NCBI RefSeq assembly: GCF_004770895.1
Contig: NZ_RQHS01000010.1
Location: forward strand, 62,001-126,000
Direction of reading: 5' to 3'
DNA from: Leptospira dzoumogneensis
GTDB lineage: Bacteria; Spirochaetota; Leptospiria; Leptospirales; Leptospiraceae
DNA length: 64,000 bases
Part shown: positions 43,092-52,243 of the stretch, piece after piece
Layout: each line of letters starts with the position of its first letter
Numbering within the stretch: the first letter of the stretch is position 1
The notes under the pieces: generated by a model
What the model was told of the DNA's origin: nothing
Database searches by the model: none
Seen by the model: the letters and a program-made list of their open reading frames with translations, nothing else
Made by a program: the position numbers and the translations under genes

Positions 43092-44421
43092 GATCGGTCT
43101 CCTTCAATTTGGCCTTGAGAGATTCCGCCGCCCAAATATTTCCTCTTTTTGTAAAATGCCCGTCTTCCGGGATATAATGATCTAAGATTCCGAATTTTTT
43201 GCCGTTCTGGTCAAAACCGCACATCGATCCTGTTTCCTTTTTGAAACGTAAAACTTTCACTCCTCGTTTTTCGAAAAATGCAGAGGCACGAGTTGCGTAA
43301 TTTTCTAAAGGATGGTATTTTCCGTTATTATAACAATAGATCTCTTCTATTTGGATAGGAAGAATGACCGGGACCAGTTTAAACCCTCTTTCTTTTGCAA
43401 GATCTATCATCTTTTGGTAATATTCTTGAGTGAGTTCAGGAAGCACGGGAAGTGATTCGAAAGAAGGAGCCGAATCCACACAAGTCACATGAGCCGGCAC
43501 AGGTTCAGGGCATATGGATCCGAATACTGCGGAAGTCGGCGTAATATCAGAATCGCAATTTGGTTTTTTAATAGGTCTAAAAAAGGAAGACTCAAAATAA
43601 GAGACCAAATTTCCGGAAGGACGATTTACATTGGATTGTACAGATCCGTTTCCGGCCGCGCTGGTGTTTTCCTCCGGAGCGGAAAGCATACTACATCTAT
43701 AAAATCCTGCGGAATCCAACTCTTTGCATACTGAAAGTTTAGTAACTGCAAATGTTACTTGGATCTGTTCGTAAGCAAGTTTTAGAGCTTGGAGTGTATA
43801 AGAAATTCTTGTTAAAATAAATTGTAATTTAAAATTTCGAGCGTAGTTCGGATCTTTTTCTCTGATCGCGTCGGTTTGGTCGTCGGGCAAGATCCCTTTT
43901 TTTGCAAGAACTTCCGGCATATCGAAATCGTTTGGAGAAATGAAGAATAGTACTTCTTTTACATTATCTAGTTTTGCAGAAATATCTTTGAGTCTGTAAT
44001 AGGAACCTCTGGATCCGTAGGCGTCCACTCCCAGGTTTAGGGCCTGTCTAGCTTCTCCCTTTAATTGAATTCCGTCCAAGAGTTGGCAAAATGTATCTGA
44101 GTCACCTACCCCAAATCCCATTACCAAACTATCTCCTAAGCATAGAAGTTTTGGTTTTCCAGGGACCGGTTCTTCTTTTCCTCTAAGGCCGAGTGAGTTG
44201 ATGCTGAACTGGCCTTCCCATTTTCCTGCAAAATGGCTGACATATCTGGATTGGCCGGGCTCAAGAGCCACGTAATATTCAGGATGGAAACTATGGATGA
44301 GTTTTAGATCCCTATAGTATTGTAGAGAAGGACTGCGTAATAGAACCAAGCCTGCTTCGGTTCCGAGGAAGATTAGGATCAAAAAAACTAGGCCGAAAAA
44401 CGATTTTTTGGCGAAATCCAT
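43081..44421 (-). CDS. SGNH/AlgX-like protein paired with an MBOAT
   Basis: 446 residues. One N-terminal TM helix (FFGLVFLILIFLGTEAGLVLL) is followed by an SGNH-like domain: block I LCLGDSLVMGFGVGDSDTFC, block II ALNLGVDAYGSRGSYYRL, a long middle insert rich in Cys and Asn (CKELDSAGFYRCSMLSAPEE), and a C-terminal Asp-x-x-His in IPEDGHFTKRGNIWAAESL. Its partner is the downstream MBOAT gene. The acyl transfer from MBOAT to a glycan via an SGNH protein is known for alginate. The substrate here is unknown. The 170-bp gap to trxB contains the trxB promoter. Confidence 0.75.
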   Translation of the reverse strand: MDFAKKSFFGLVFLILIFLGTEAGLVLLRSPSLQYYRDLKLIHSFHPEYYVALEPGQSRYVSHFAGKWEGQFSINSLGLRGKEEPVPGKPKLLCLGDSLVMGFGVGDSDTFCQLLDGIQLKGEARQALNLGVDAYGSRGSYYRLKDISAKLDNVKEVLFFISPNDFDMPEVLAKKGILPDDQTDAIREKDPNYARNFKLQFILTRISYTLQALKLAYEQIQVTFAVTKLSVCKELDSAGFYRCSMLSAPEENTSAAGNGSVQSNVNRPSGNLVSYFESSFFRPIKKPNCDSDITPTSAVFGSICPEPVPAHVTCVDSAPSFESLPVLPELTQEYYQKMIDLAKERGFKLVPVILPIQIEEIYCYNNGKYHPLENYATRASAFFEKRGVKVLRFKKETGSMCGFDQNGKKFGILDHYIPEDGHFTKRGNIWAAESLKAKLKETDLAL

Positions 44422-44525
44422 GAATACTGGATAGCATTTGGATTCCTACCCGGATGACAAGACAATTCATCTAGGAAAGGGACTGCTGGAATTCCGACTC
44501 TTTCTTCTCGAAAAAAAAGATCTAC

Positions 44526-44554
44526 TTTACAATTCCCCAGTCTAAAAATAAAAT
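44526..44554 (+). promoter_or_regulatory. trxB promoter (-35 TTTACA, -10 TAAAAT)
   Basis: TTTACA (44526-44531) and TAAAAT (44549-44554) are 17 bp apart, each one mismatch from the consensus. Transcription would start near 44561, within the operator that follows. Confidence 0.6.
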
Positions 44555-44557
44555 CAA

Positions 44558-44574
44558 TTTAGAATCATTCTAAA
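44558..44574 (+). promoter_or_regulatory. Fur/PerR-like 7-1-7 operator at the trxB promoter
   Basis: TTTAGAATCATTCTAAA is a perfect inverted repeat around a single C. Its core TTAGAAT-C-ATTCTAA has the 7-1-7 form of Fur-family boxes and differs from the PerR consensus TTATAATnATTATAA at two positions, one per half. It overlaps the expected start of transcription, so a repressor bound there would block trxB. Confidence 0.6.
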
Positions 44575-44591
44575 TCATTAGAGGAAATGAG

Positions 44592-45539
44592 ATGCCCCAT
44601 AAAGTAGTCATCATTGGATCCGGACCTGCGGGTCATACTGCGGCAATTTACGCAGCCAGAGCGAATTTAAACCCTGTTATGTACGAAGGATTTATGGCGG
44701 GGGGAATCGCCGCTGGTGGACAGCTCACCACCACCACTGAGGTGGAAAATTTCCCAGGCTTTCCGGAAGGAATAGACGGAACCCAACTTACTAATTTGTT
44801 CCGTGCTCAATCCGAAAAATACGGCACTAAAATTATCACCCAAACAATCACCAAAGTCGACTTCTCCAAAAGACCTTTCAAAATTTGGTCGGACGATGAA
44901 TTGATCGAAGCTGAAACTGTGATCATCGCAACGGGTGCCACTGCAAAAAGGATGTTCATCCCAGGTGAAGATTCTTATTGGCAAAAAGGAATTTCTGCAT
45001 GCGCAGTTTGCGACGGTGCACTTCCAATTTATAGAAACAAAGAATTAGCAGTGGTTGGTGGAGGAGATTCCGCGGTAGAAGAAGCGGCTCACTTAACTAA
45101 GTTTGCATCTAAAGTGTATTTGATCCACAGAAGAGATTCTTTAAGAGCTTCTAAGATCATGCAAAAAAGAGCGACCACTCATCCTAAGATAGAAATTATC
45201 TGGAATACTGCCGTAGAAGGAGCACAAGGAAATGGAAACCAGCTTACTTCCCTTTCTGTAAAAGAACTTACCACTGGAAAAACAAAAGAACTTTCTGTGG
45301 GCGGTTTATTCTACGCGATCGGTCATAAACCGAATACTGAAATTTTCGAAGGCCAATTGGATCTGGACGAAACAGGTTATATCAAAACCGTTCCTGGCAC
45401 AACTCGTACAAGTGTGGATGGTGTATTTGCTGCAGGAGATGTTCAGGATAAAACATATCGCCAAGCGATTACCGCTGCGGGCTCCGGATGTATGGCAGCT
45501 CTGGAAGCGGAAAGATGGTTAGAAGCTCAGGAAGAGTAG
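44592..45539 (+). CDS. trxB: Thioredoxin reductase
   Basis: NADPH-dependent flavoprotein that keeps thioredoxin reduced. 315 residues. FAD motif [13 protein letters not shown] (9-21); [16 protein letters not shown]; the redox pair Cys137/Cys140 in SACAVCDGA; the NADPH motif [11 protein letters not shown]; the C-terminal [32 protein letters not shown] lies at normal distance before ATG 44592. The promoter and a perfect PerR/Fur-like box lie just upstream, which would tie expression to peroxide or metal stress. The gene is monocistronic by context, followed by a dispersed repeat. Confidence 0.97.
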   Translation: MPHKVVIIGSGPAGHTAAIYAARANLNPVMYEGFMAGGIAAGGQLTTTTEVENFPGFPEGIDGTQLTNLFRAQSEKYGTKIITQTITKVDFSKRPFKIWSDDELIEAETVIIATGATAKRMFIPGEDSYWQKGISACAVCDGALPIYRNKELAVVGGGDSAVEEAAHLTKFASKVYLIHRRDSLRASKIMQKRATTHPKIEIIWNTAVEGAQGNGNQLTSLSVKELTTGKTKELSVGGLFYAIGHKPNTEIFEGQLDLDETGYIKTVPGTTRTSVDGVFAAGDVQDKTYRQAITAAGSGCMAALEAERWLEAQEE

Positions 45540-45548
45540 AGAACATTT

Positions 45549-45630
45549 TTTCACGCGAAGCCGCTAAGACACAAAGAAGATTATCGTTAGTTTTCAACCC
45601 CGTGGTCTTGGCGGTCTTTGTGCGAAATTT
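45549..45630. repeat. Dispersed inverted repeat, family A copy 3
   Basis: TTCACGCGAAGCCGCTAAGACACAAAGA (28 bases, from 45549) is mirrored by TCTTGGCGGTCTTTGTGCGAA (near 45606-45626). It lies between trxB and the convergent gene at 45677. It shares the CGCGAAG and GTGCGAA blocks with the other copies. Confidence 0.6.
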
Positions 45631-45676
45631 TCTAATTTTTGGAGATCACAACTAAAGGCCTCCCGCCCAAAATTTT

Positions 45677-46399
45677 TTACGGGCGCTCTATCATTTGGCC
45701 TCTTTTTTGAAGAGTATCATAAATAAATAATGTAGGAAGATTCGGCTTCTTTTTGTTTGGGCCGGACTCCTCTTCCCTTTTTACGATCATCACTAGTTTG
45801 TTTTCAGGAGTGTCCGGCAGGATCTTTTCCAAATAGAATTTTTTGGGAAGAATCGGAAGTAGTTCATCATAATTCGGATCGTATACAAAAACTTTTTTGG
45901 AATCTTTTTGGTTTAGATATCCGTCCTTATTGGTATCTTCCGGCATTCCAACGATCACGAACTTTTTTCCGGTTTTTAAACCTGGAAATACATCTTCAGA
46001 GACTTCCCCGGTTTCCGAATCTGAACTCAACTTTTCAGGTTCTGCTCCGTAAAAATAATCCCAGATATACACACTTTTATTGAATACCTTACGGTTTCTT
46101 CCCGTTTGGAGATCTACAAACACAAGGTTTTGGGCATGATTTAAGGTTTTACGAGGACCGAAATTTTCTCTGTCCCTGTTTAGCCCGAGTGGGTAGTATA
46201 AAAATTTTCCCCAAACTACTGCTGAATGTTCTACCAGATCGTCGTCCGGTTCCACATATACAGTCTGGATACTGTTAGACGGATGTTTTGCGAGTTCGAT
46301 CCCTCGGTCGTATACAAACCAACTTTTTAACAAAGTAAATACGATCAGGATGACGATGATCCCGATCACAAAATATACGGAGAGACGAAACTTTTCCAT
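45677..46399 (-). CDS. Membrane-anchored protein with an EF-hand-like Ca site
   Basis: 240 residues. One N-terminal TM helix (VYFVIGIIVILIVFTLLKSW, about 8-27) precedes a large extracytoplasmic domain. DTNKDGYLNQKD (about 177-188) is a DxDxDG-type calcium loop as in EF-hands and dockerins. The rest has a beta-strand character with no enzyme motif. The protein is part of a minus-strand pair with the CBM48 gene (30-bp gap), so the two may act together in the periplasm. Confidence 0.65.
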   Translation of the reverse strand: MEKFRLSVYFVIGIIVILIVFTLLKSWFVYDRGIELAKHPSNSIQTVYVEPDDDLVEHSAVVWGKFLYYPLGLNRDRENFGPRKTLNHAQNLVFVDLQTGRNRKVFNKSVYIWDYFYGAEPEKLSSDSETGEVSEDVFPGLKTGKKFVIVGMPEDTNKDGYLNQKDSKKVFVYDPNYDELLPILPKKFYLEKILPDTPENKLVMIVKREEESGPNKKKPNLPTLFIYDTLQKRGQMIERP

Positions 46400-46429
46400 A
46401 GAACGGATCTAAAGAATCCGTTTTATGCC

Positions 46430-47308
46430 TTAGGGGTCAATCTTCTTTCTTTCCAAAACTCCGGTTCTGGTAGGAACTAATAATGCAGAAGAGATCTCTC
46501 CTGTGTCTTCTCTTAACACCGTAAGAGGATTATAAGTATCCACTACGATCTTTCCATCGACTAAGAAGTTATATTGGTATTCACCAGGTTTTAATTTTTT
46601 GACAACCCTGAAGGTCCCGTTCCTTTCTTTGATCAAAAAATCGGATTCCGGATCCCAATGGTTAAAATCTCCGATCAGACTTACGGACTCTGCTTGGGGT
46701 TGATAAATCCTGAATTCTACGGTCCTAAATTCTTTTTCTTCGTATGGAGAATCTTCTAAGACCCTGGTGCTTGTCTGTTTATTTGGTCCACCTTCTCTGA
46801 ATGCGATCCTGGAAACTTGAGAACCTTCTCCATCTTCTACTGTGTCAGGGTTTTCAGGATCATGTGTAAAGATACCGTCTACCTTGAACTTATACTCGTA
46901 GGCAGGTTTTGCTTCATAGAGTTGGTCTCCGTGGATATCCACTACTCCGTAAAATATTCCCTTATCATTCTTTTGTAAGGAAACACATTGCCAATGATTG
47001 AATTCTCCACAAACGCTTACCTCGTCGTTTGCAAGACCCTCGTAACTGAACAAAACTCCTCGGTTCAATAGTTTCCCGGTTTTTAAAGCGGAGAATGTAT
47101 CTACGAATCGGATGAATCTAGGCGGTACTGCCTTTCTCAAATTCTCCAATTGCCAGAAATAATAAATTTTCTCTTCGGGAAGGGCTTCTTCTCCTTCCTC
47201 ATAATCCACGGACCGGAAGGCTCCGATCCAGTCTTCCGCGTCTTCCGCAGCAAGAGCGAAGGTCAATATCAAGGTAAGTAAGGCAACCGCCTTGGCTTTA
47301 TGCACCAT
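46430..47308 (-). CDS. Exported protein with two CBM48-like domains
   Basis: 292 residues. The signal peptide is AVALLTLILTFALAAEDAED. Two AMPK-beta/CBM48-type immunoglobulin-like domains follow: the first has EVSVCGEFNHWQCVSLQKND and YEYKFKVDGIFTHDPENPDT, the second has ESVSLIGDFNHWDPESDFLI and YQYNFLVDGKIVVDTYNPLT. Both keep the FNHW pattern that normally binds glycogen-type glucans or packs on a catalytic domain. There is no catalytic domain here. It is an exported glycan-binding or structural protein by inference. The start ATG 47308 is the first one in frame. Confidence 0.8.
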   Translation of the reverse strand: MVHKAKAVALLTLILTFALAAEDAEDWIGAFRSVDYEEGEEALPEEKIYYFWQLENLRKAVPPRFIRFVDTFSALKTGKLLNRGVLFSYEGLANDEVSVCGEFNHWQCVSLQKNDKGIFYGVVDIHGDQLYEAKPAYEYKFKVDGIFTHDPENPDTVEDGEGSQVSRIAFREGGPNKQTSTRVLEDSPYEEKEFRTVEFRIYQPQAESVSLIGDFNHWDPESDFLIKERNGTFRVVKKLKPGEYQYNFLVDGKIVVDTYNPLTVLREDTGEISSALLVPTRTGVLERKKIDP

Positions 47309-47430
47309 AAACCGATTGTCGTAGGTTTTCCCGGAAACCCTAAGCGTATTTCCGGGGCTTGTCCTAGATCCGACATAAGGAAAAAATCTTTGCTCTTTCC
47401 AAGACCAGCCGATACTATTGGAAGGACTTT

Positions 47431-50400
47431 ATGGCTGATTATTCAGAACAGGAACTGGAGCAGATCCGCTCCATCTTGGATCCTTTGAACAAGAATCCGG
47501 AATCTTCCGAAGATTTGAATCCTATGCTTTCCTCTTTCCGAGAGAAGATGGGATACGGTGTTCCTATATCTATCGGGGACGACGATGAGGACCAACCGGA
47601 AGAAGGATCCGAAGAAAGTTTCGATCTAGGTGACGACGAGTCCCCGGAACCTATCCAAAAGCCAAAGCCATTATCCTTTTCTGAAGACGATGATATCGAT
47701 CTTGATGAATTATTAACTGAGCCTTCCCAAGGGGGCGAACCTAACGCTGATGCGGGAGAAGATCCTTTCGGGGGATTTGACGAAGCTCCTACATCATCCG
47801 ACGATTTCGGTGATTTTGCGACCCCAGAGCCTGTATCCGACCCATTTGCCGACTCAGGCTTGGATGATTTTGGAGGAGCTTCCGAGCCGGAAGAACCTTC
47901 CGCAGGCCTGGAAGATTTCGGAGCTCCTACAAGTGAAGAAGATCCATTCGGTGGATTCGATTCCTCTCCTGAATTAGATACCCCATTCGACTCTCCTCCT
48001 AATGAAGACTTAGTTTCCTCCACTCCTAGTGCTGATCCATTTGCGGATTCTGATCTAGGAATGGACGATTTTGGTGCTGGAACTTCCGACTCTTCAGATG
48101 ATCCGTTCGCTGGTTTAGGCGGCGGAGAAGAGCCAGGAGATTCAGGTCTTGAAGATTTCGACTCTCCTGCTTCTTCCGCTTCCGATGATCCATTTGCAGC
48201 ATTTGATGCTTCCGGAATGGAAGATACTCCTGGAGACGAATTCGGATTAGAAGAAGGTGACCCGTTCGGTGCCTCCCCTGCATCCGGTGATTCTGATTTT
48301 GGAGACTTAGGCGGTTTCGATTCTGAACCGAGCGGCTCAGGAGATTTTGGCGGAGATGATTTTGCCGAAGCTCCTACAGATTCAGACCCATTCGCAGACT
48401 TCGCTCCTGTTTCCGGTGGAGATCATGATCCATTCTCAGATCTTTCCGGGGCAACTTCCATTCCGGAATCGGATCCATTTGCTGATTTTGCGACAGAACC
48501 TGCTTCCCAAATGGAAATGGAATCTGTTCCGGAATCTTCCGATTTTACAAGCTTCTCCCCTGATCTGGATTCAGACTCAGGAGACGAGGATCTTGGAGCA
48601 GACGCATTCGAAGAAGACCTACGTTCATTGGGTGGAGAAGATAAAGACGAAATAGATAAATCCCTCACAGACGAAGAACTTGCAATCATCCAGAGGGAAA
48701 TACTTCGTTATCCTCCACTTTTACGTAGAACGGTCATTGAATCCATAGTCCAAGACCGTCTTTCTAAAAAGGCCCAAAGAGATCTATTAGAACTTATTAA
48801 AATAGAAAGTAGCCCCGAGGATATCGCCGCATTCTTATCATCCGCATTAGGAGTCACAGTCGCTCTTACGGATAGAAGCGGCGCTTATTCCGCAGACGGT
48901 GTTCCTATCATTTCTTCCGACCCTATCTATACAAGAGAAGGTGTATTAGAAAGAAGGAAGAAGATCCGCAGGACATTCTTCGCGGCGGCCGCAGCGTTAC
49001 TGATCGGATTCGGAAGTTATTTCACTTATAAACATATCATTCTTCCTAGACAGGCCGCTCAAAATTACGAAGCAGGTCTGGAACAGATCCGTGAAATGGG
49101 AGCCAAAAGATTCGCAGGGACTTTAGGCGAAGAAGATAGAAAAAAATATCTGATCAGTATAGAAGATTCTTATGATAAAGGATTCGATATTGATCCTTAT
49201 AATCTGAAATATATGAACCTGTACGGAGTGGAATACAGCCGTGCAGGAGAGTACGAATATTCCTTCCAAAAATTATTCGGTAAAATAGAGCCGGATCTTG
49301 GAATGGGAACATTAGATTCTTGGAATAAAAGAGAACAATCTCCTATGGTCCGATTGGCCCAAGGAGAATCTTGGAATGATAAAAAGCTTAAGACCAATAA
49401 AGGTGTAAACCAAGGGATAGAAGGCATCAAATTTCTCTTAGACCAGGAAAAAACCCCAAGAAAAGTTCTGATCGCTGGCGCATTCCTCGCGATGAGGCTG
49501 AAAGAAAGAACTCATGATAATAATACCTACAGAAACCTAGGCTGGTTCCATTCTCAGATCATGCCTGATTTTGCAGAGCCAACCGAAGGTAAAAAAGGAA
49601 GATATAAAAACGACGCGTTAGCTGTTGATTATTATTCCAAGGTATTCACCGACGGAGAAAGCCCTTATGATGAGGATTCTACCGCTGGTATCGCAAAAAT
49701 ATATTATAATAGAAGAGAATTCGGAAAAGCAGCATCCTTCTACAATCGAATTGTAGAAGCGAATCCTAAAAGTATTCCCGGCCAAGCCGGACTCGTTTCC
49801 ACATATTTAGAAATGTGGAAAGAAAGCGGGGATCCTCAATTCGTTTTAAATCATCATCGTTTACTTAGGAATAATCTGGACATGGAGTCGGAACTCCCCT
49901 TCTATACTCTTGCAAAGCTTGCATCTTTTTATGCCGCTATCGATCCGGAAGAACTTAGGATCAAATATAATATCAATCCTGTTGACCAAGTTTCCGGAAT
50001 AGAAATAGAAGAAAGTGCAATCCGTCTTTTAGATACTATTTACAGAAAGTCCATGGAAGACGAAAGGACCGGGGTTGAGATAGAAGGAAAAGATTATGCG
50101 GAAGGATATTACCAGCGCGGGAAATATTATCTTTCGCAAAAGGAAAATAGCCAGGCGAGAAGATTTTTCGAAAAAGCGGCTACTCTAGATCCTAAACATT
50201 GGCTGGCGGTCCTGGAACTTGCAGAACATTCTATCCGAGTAGGAAATTTTGAAGAAGCAAAAGATCTTTTGAAAGAAGCTGAATCTCGTTATGAAAATAG
50301 CGAGCGTTGGTTCGGCTCTAAAGACGAAGACGAAACATTATTCGAAGGAAATCCCGCACGTATCCATTTCGATCTTGGAAAGATCAGATACTTATTGTCC

Positions 50401-51171
50401 GCAGGGCTTTCAGACAAAGATTCCCTAAAAGAATTTCCCGGTAGAAAAATTTATCCATTCCGTTCTCGTTCCGAATCCGACGGCAAAAGCCTTTCCGTCT
50501 TAAAAGAAGAAGAGGAAAAAAGAAATCGTAGGAACGAACTTAGAAATTCACTCCAAGAATTCGCAAAAGTGGATTCCGAAGAACCTAAGTTCGATCTAAT
50601 CCGCAAATGGAGAAGAGAGCTCCCTGCATCCATGCTGAGAGAAATGAAATTTTTCAAAGGTTGGGTGGAATATATGGACTCAGACTTCGACAAATCTTTG
50701 GCTGATTGGACTGGTTTCGAAGACAAGGATGAATATTATAATCCTACTCTTCTTATGGCAAAAGGAAATGCATTCTTCTACACAGGTCAGACAAAAACCG
50801 CTCTTGGATATTTCCTAAGAGTAAAAGATGATATGGAAGAAAAACTTCCTCAGATGAGTTCTCCTAAAACGGAAGATCCATATCACCAGGAAGTGTATCA
50901 AACTCTGACTGCCGCTTATAATAATATTGGCGCTTGTTACGAAACTCTTTCTAAAAAAGCAAATGCACAAGAATCCGAGAATTATACCGCTCAGGCTCTT
51001 CAGAATTATTGGAAGGCAATCGAAACCGCGCGTAAGATCAATGAAGCAAGCGAGATCTCACTTTCCAATAAAGATCTTTTATTCAAAAAAGAAGCTCTCA
51101 AAAGAGAACCTCTCTTAGAAGACTGGGTTTCTCCAACGCTTGATTCGATTAAAGATTTGGTTCGTAAATAG
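47431..51171 (+). CDS. Large protein: acidic Phe-repeat head, one TM helix, TPR tail
   Basis: 1246 residues. Residues about 60-400 are a low-complexity acidic region with dozens of repeats of a DPFADF-like unit (DPFGGFDEAP, DPFADSGLDDFGG, DPFAGLGG). Residues about 400-500 are a helical domain (LTDEELAIIQREILRYPPLL). A TM helix (FFAAAAALLIGFGSYFTYKH, about 515-534) follows. The C-terminal 700 residues are TPR-like helical pairs (EFGKAASFYNRIVEANPKSI PGQAG, AEGYYQRGKYYLSQKENSQARRF). The head is therefore cytoplasmic and the TPR part outside, or the reverse. No family name is assigned. The ATG at 47431 has a GGA-rich leader. It is the largest ORF here after the coiled-coil gene. Confidence 0.8.
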   Translation: MADYSEQELEQIRSILDPLNKNPESSEDLNPMLSSFREKMGYGVPISIGDDDEDQPEEGSEESFDLGDDESPEPIQKPKPLSFSEDDDIDLDELLTEPSQGGEPNADAGEDPFGGFDEAPTSSDDFGDFATPEPVSDPFADSGLDDFGGASEPEEPSAGLEDFGAPTSEEDPFGGFDSSPELDTPFDSPPNEDLVSSTPSADPFADSDLGMDDFGAGTSDSSDDPFAGLGGGEEPGDSGLEDFDSPASSASDDPFAAFDASGMEDTPGDEFGLEEGDPFGASPASGDSDFGDLGGFDSEPSGSGDFGGDDFAEAPTDSDPFADFAPVSGGDHDPFSDLSGATSIPESDPFADFATEPASQMEMESVPESSDFTSFSPDLDSDSGDEDLGADAFEEDLRSLGGEDKDEIDKSLTDEELAIIQREILRYPPLLRRTVIESIVQDRLSKKAQRDLLELIKIESSPEDIAAFLSSALGVTVALTDRSGAYSADGVPIISSDPIYTREGVLERRKKIRRTFFAAAAALLIGFGSYFTYKHIILPRQAAQNYEAGLEQIREMGAKRFAGTLGEEDRKKYLISIEDSYDKGFDIDPYNLKYMNLYGVEYSRAGEYEYSFQKLFGKIEPDLGMGTLDSWNKREQSPMVRLAQGESWNDKKLKTNKGVNQGIEGIKFLLDQEKTPRKVLIAGAFLAMRLKERTHDNNTYRNLGWFHSQIMPDFAEPTEGKKGRYKNDALAVDYYSKVFTDGESPYDEDSTAGIAKIYYNRREFGKAASFYNRIVEANPKSIPGQAGLVSTYLEMWKESGDPQFVLNHHRLLRNNLDMESELPFYTLAKLASFYAAIDPEELRIKYNINPVDQVSGIEIEESAIRLLDTIYRKSMEDERTGVEIEGKDYAEGYYQRGKYYLSQKENSQARRFFEKAATLDPKHWLAVLELAEHSIRVGNFEEAKDLLKEAESRYENSERWFGSKDEDETLFEGNPARIHFDLGKIRYLLSAGLSDKDSLKEFPGRKIYPFRSRSESDGKSLSVLKEEEEKRNRRNELRNSLQEFAKVDSEEPKFDLIRKWRRELPASMLREMKFFKGWVEYMDSDFDKSLADWTGFEDKDEYYNPTLLMAKGNAFFYTGQTKTALGYFLRVKDDMEEKLPQMSSPKTEDPYHQEVYQTLTAAYNNIGACYETLSKKANAQESENYTAQALQNYWKAIETARKINEASEISLSNKDLLFKKEALKREPLLEDWVSPTLDSIKDLVRK

Positions 51172-51173
51172 AG

Positions 51174-51278
51174 GCGCAGAGTTTTTAAGAGATTCAGAGT
51201 TTTTCTCACGCAGAGGCGCAGAGCCGCGGAGTTTGTTTTGTAGGAGTTCCTACATCGGGTTTCTTAAAAACTCTGCGT
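51174..51278. repeat. Dispersed inverted repeat, family A copy 4, with family C palindrome at its centre
   Basis: Arms 51174-51189 and 51263-51278 are inverted copies (15 of 16). A second set of CGCAGAGGCGCAGAG-type blocks lies inside. The family C palindrome TGTAGGAGTTCCTACA (51239-51254) lies near the centre, identical to 12445-12460. Confidence 0.7.
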
Positions 51279-51314
51279 CTTCGCGATTCCGCGTGGTATA
51301 AAAATCCGAAAGAG

Positions 51315-52166
51315 TTATTTCTTCTTTTTTACAAAAAGAGATTTGATCGCTACCACTATAAAAAATCCGAACATTCTACTCAGGCGAATCAGTCTCCAAG
51401 GACGTACCATAATTCTCCAAAGCCAGGTTAAGCCCTTCAGTTTGAAAACATTCGGAGCCTTTTTTACTTTTCCGGAAAGAATGTCCATAGCAGGACCGAC
51501 TCCGATCACTACTGCGTGGCCGAAAAATGCGGTATTATTCTCAACCCAGATCTCTTGGTCCGGAAAATCCATTGCAAGAAATATAATATTCGGACTGGTC
51601 TTGCGGATAGATTCTTTTACAAGCAGCTCACGCTGGGTGTTTAAATATCCTGCATGACGTCCTACGATACGAACTCCGGGAAAATGTCTGGAAAGATTGA
51701 AATAAACTTTCTCAACGATCTCTTCCTTTCCGCCTAAAAGAAAAATGGAATAATTTCTAAGTTCGCAAAGACGGACCAAGTCCATCATGAGTGCGATTGT
51801 AGGAATTCTCTCTTTTAATTCCCCGCCTAATTTTTTAGCGGCCCATTGTAGACCCGCACCTTCCGCTAGGATGAGGCTGGCTTTTTGCGCGATCCTATGT
51901 AACTTCTTCCCTTTGCGAAGAGCCATTGTCTTTATAGGATCTAAAAGAAGAACATGATGGAATTTATCCTTCTCTTCCATGAGATGATAAATTTTTGCCA
52001 CCGCCTCATCTAGGCTGGCGTTATCGAAAGGTACACCTAAAATAGGAGCCTTGTCCAGATCATCCACATTCAGGGTCTGATAATCTAGTAAGTAGTCGCG
52101 ATCATCCTTTGCAGATAGATGGCGTATTTCCCCTGGCTGTTTCATAGGGATCATCTTATTGGACAT
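51315..52166 (-). CDS. WecG/TagA/CpsF-family glycosyltransferase
   Basis: 283 residues, the GT26 family. [21 protein letters not shown] at the N-terminus is the family start. [17 protein letters not shown] contains the DGxG-like catalytic area with Glu-Gly-Ala-Gly, [20 protein letters not shown] is a strand-helix element, and [18 protein letters not shown] is the PxQE motif. These enzymes add a sugar to a lipid-linked glycan, for example in O-antigen or teichoic acid synthesis; the sugar cannot be read. The C-terminal region ([21 protein letters not shown]) may attach to the membrane. Confidence 0.87.
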   Translation of the reverse strand: MSNKMIPMKQPGEIRHLSAKDDRDYLLDYQTLNVDDLDKAPILGVPFDNASLDEAVAKIYHLMEEKDKFHHVLLLDPIKTMALRKGKKLHRIAQKASLILAEGAGLQWAAKKLGGELKERIPTIALMMDLVRLCELRNYSIFLLGGKEEIVEKVYFNLSRHFPGVRIVGRHAGYLNTQRELLVKESIRKTSPNIIFLAMDFPDQEIWVENNTAFFGHAVVIGVGPAMDILSGKVKKAPNVFKLKGLTWLWRIMVRPWRLIRLSRMFGFFIVVAIKSLFVKKKK

Positions 52167-52243
52167 AATTTGGGAGTCAATTGAAACTTGGGATTTGGAG
52201 CCTTCAAAAACAAGGAAGAATCGGTATACCGGTCTCAGGTCCT

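Noticed and set aside
47439..48023. Ser/Gly/Pro-rich minus-strand frame of 194 codons
   Set aside because: It is the complement of the acidic Phe-repeat tract of the large TPR gene; the low complexity comes from that gene's codons.
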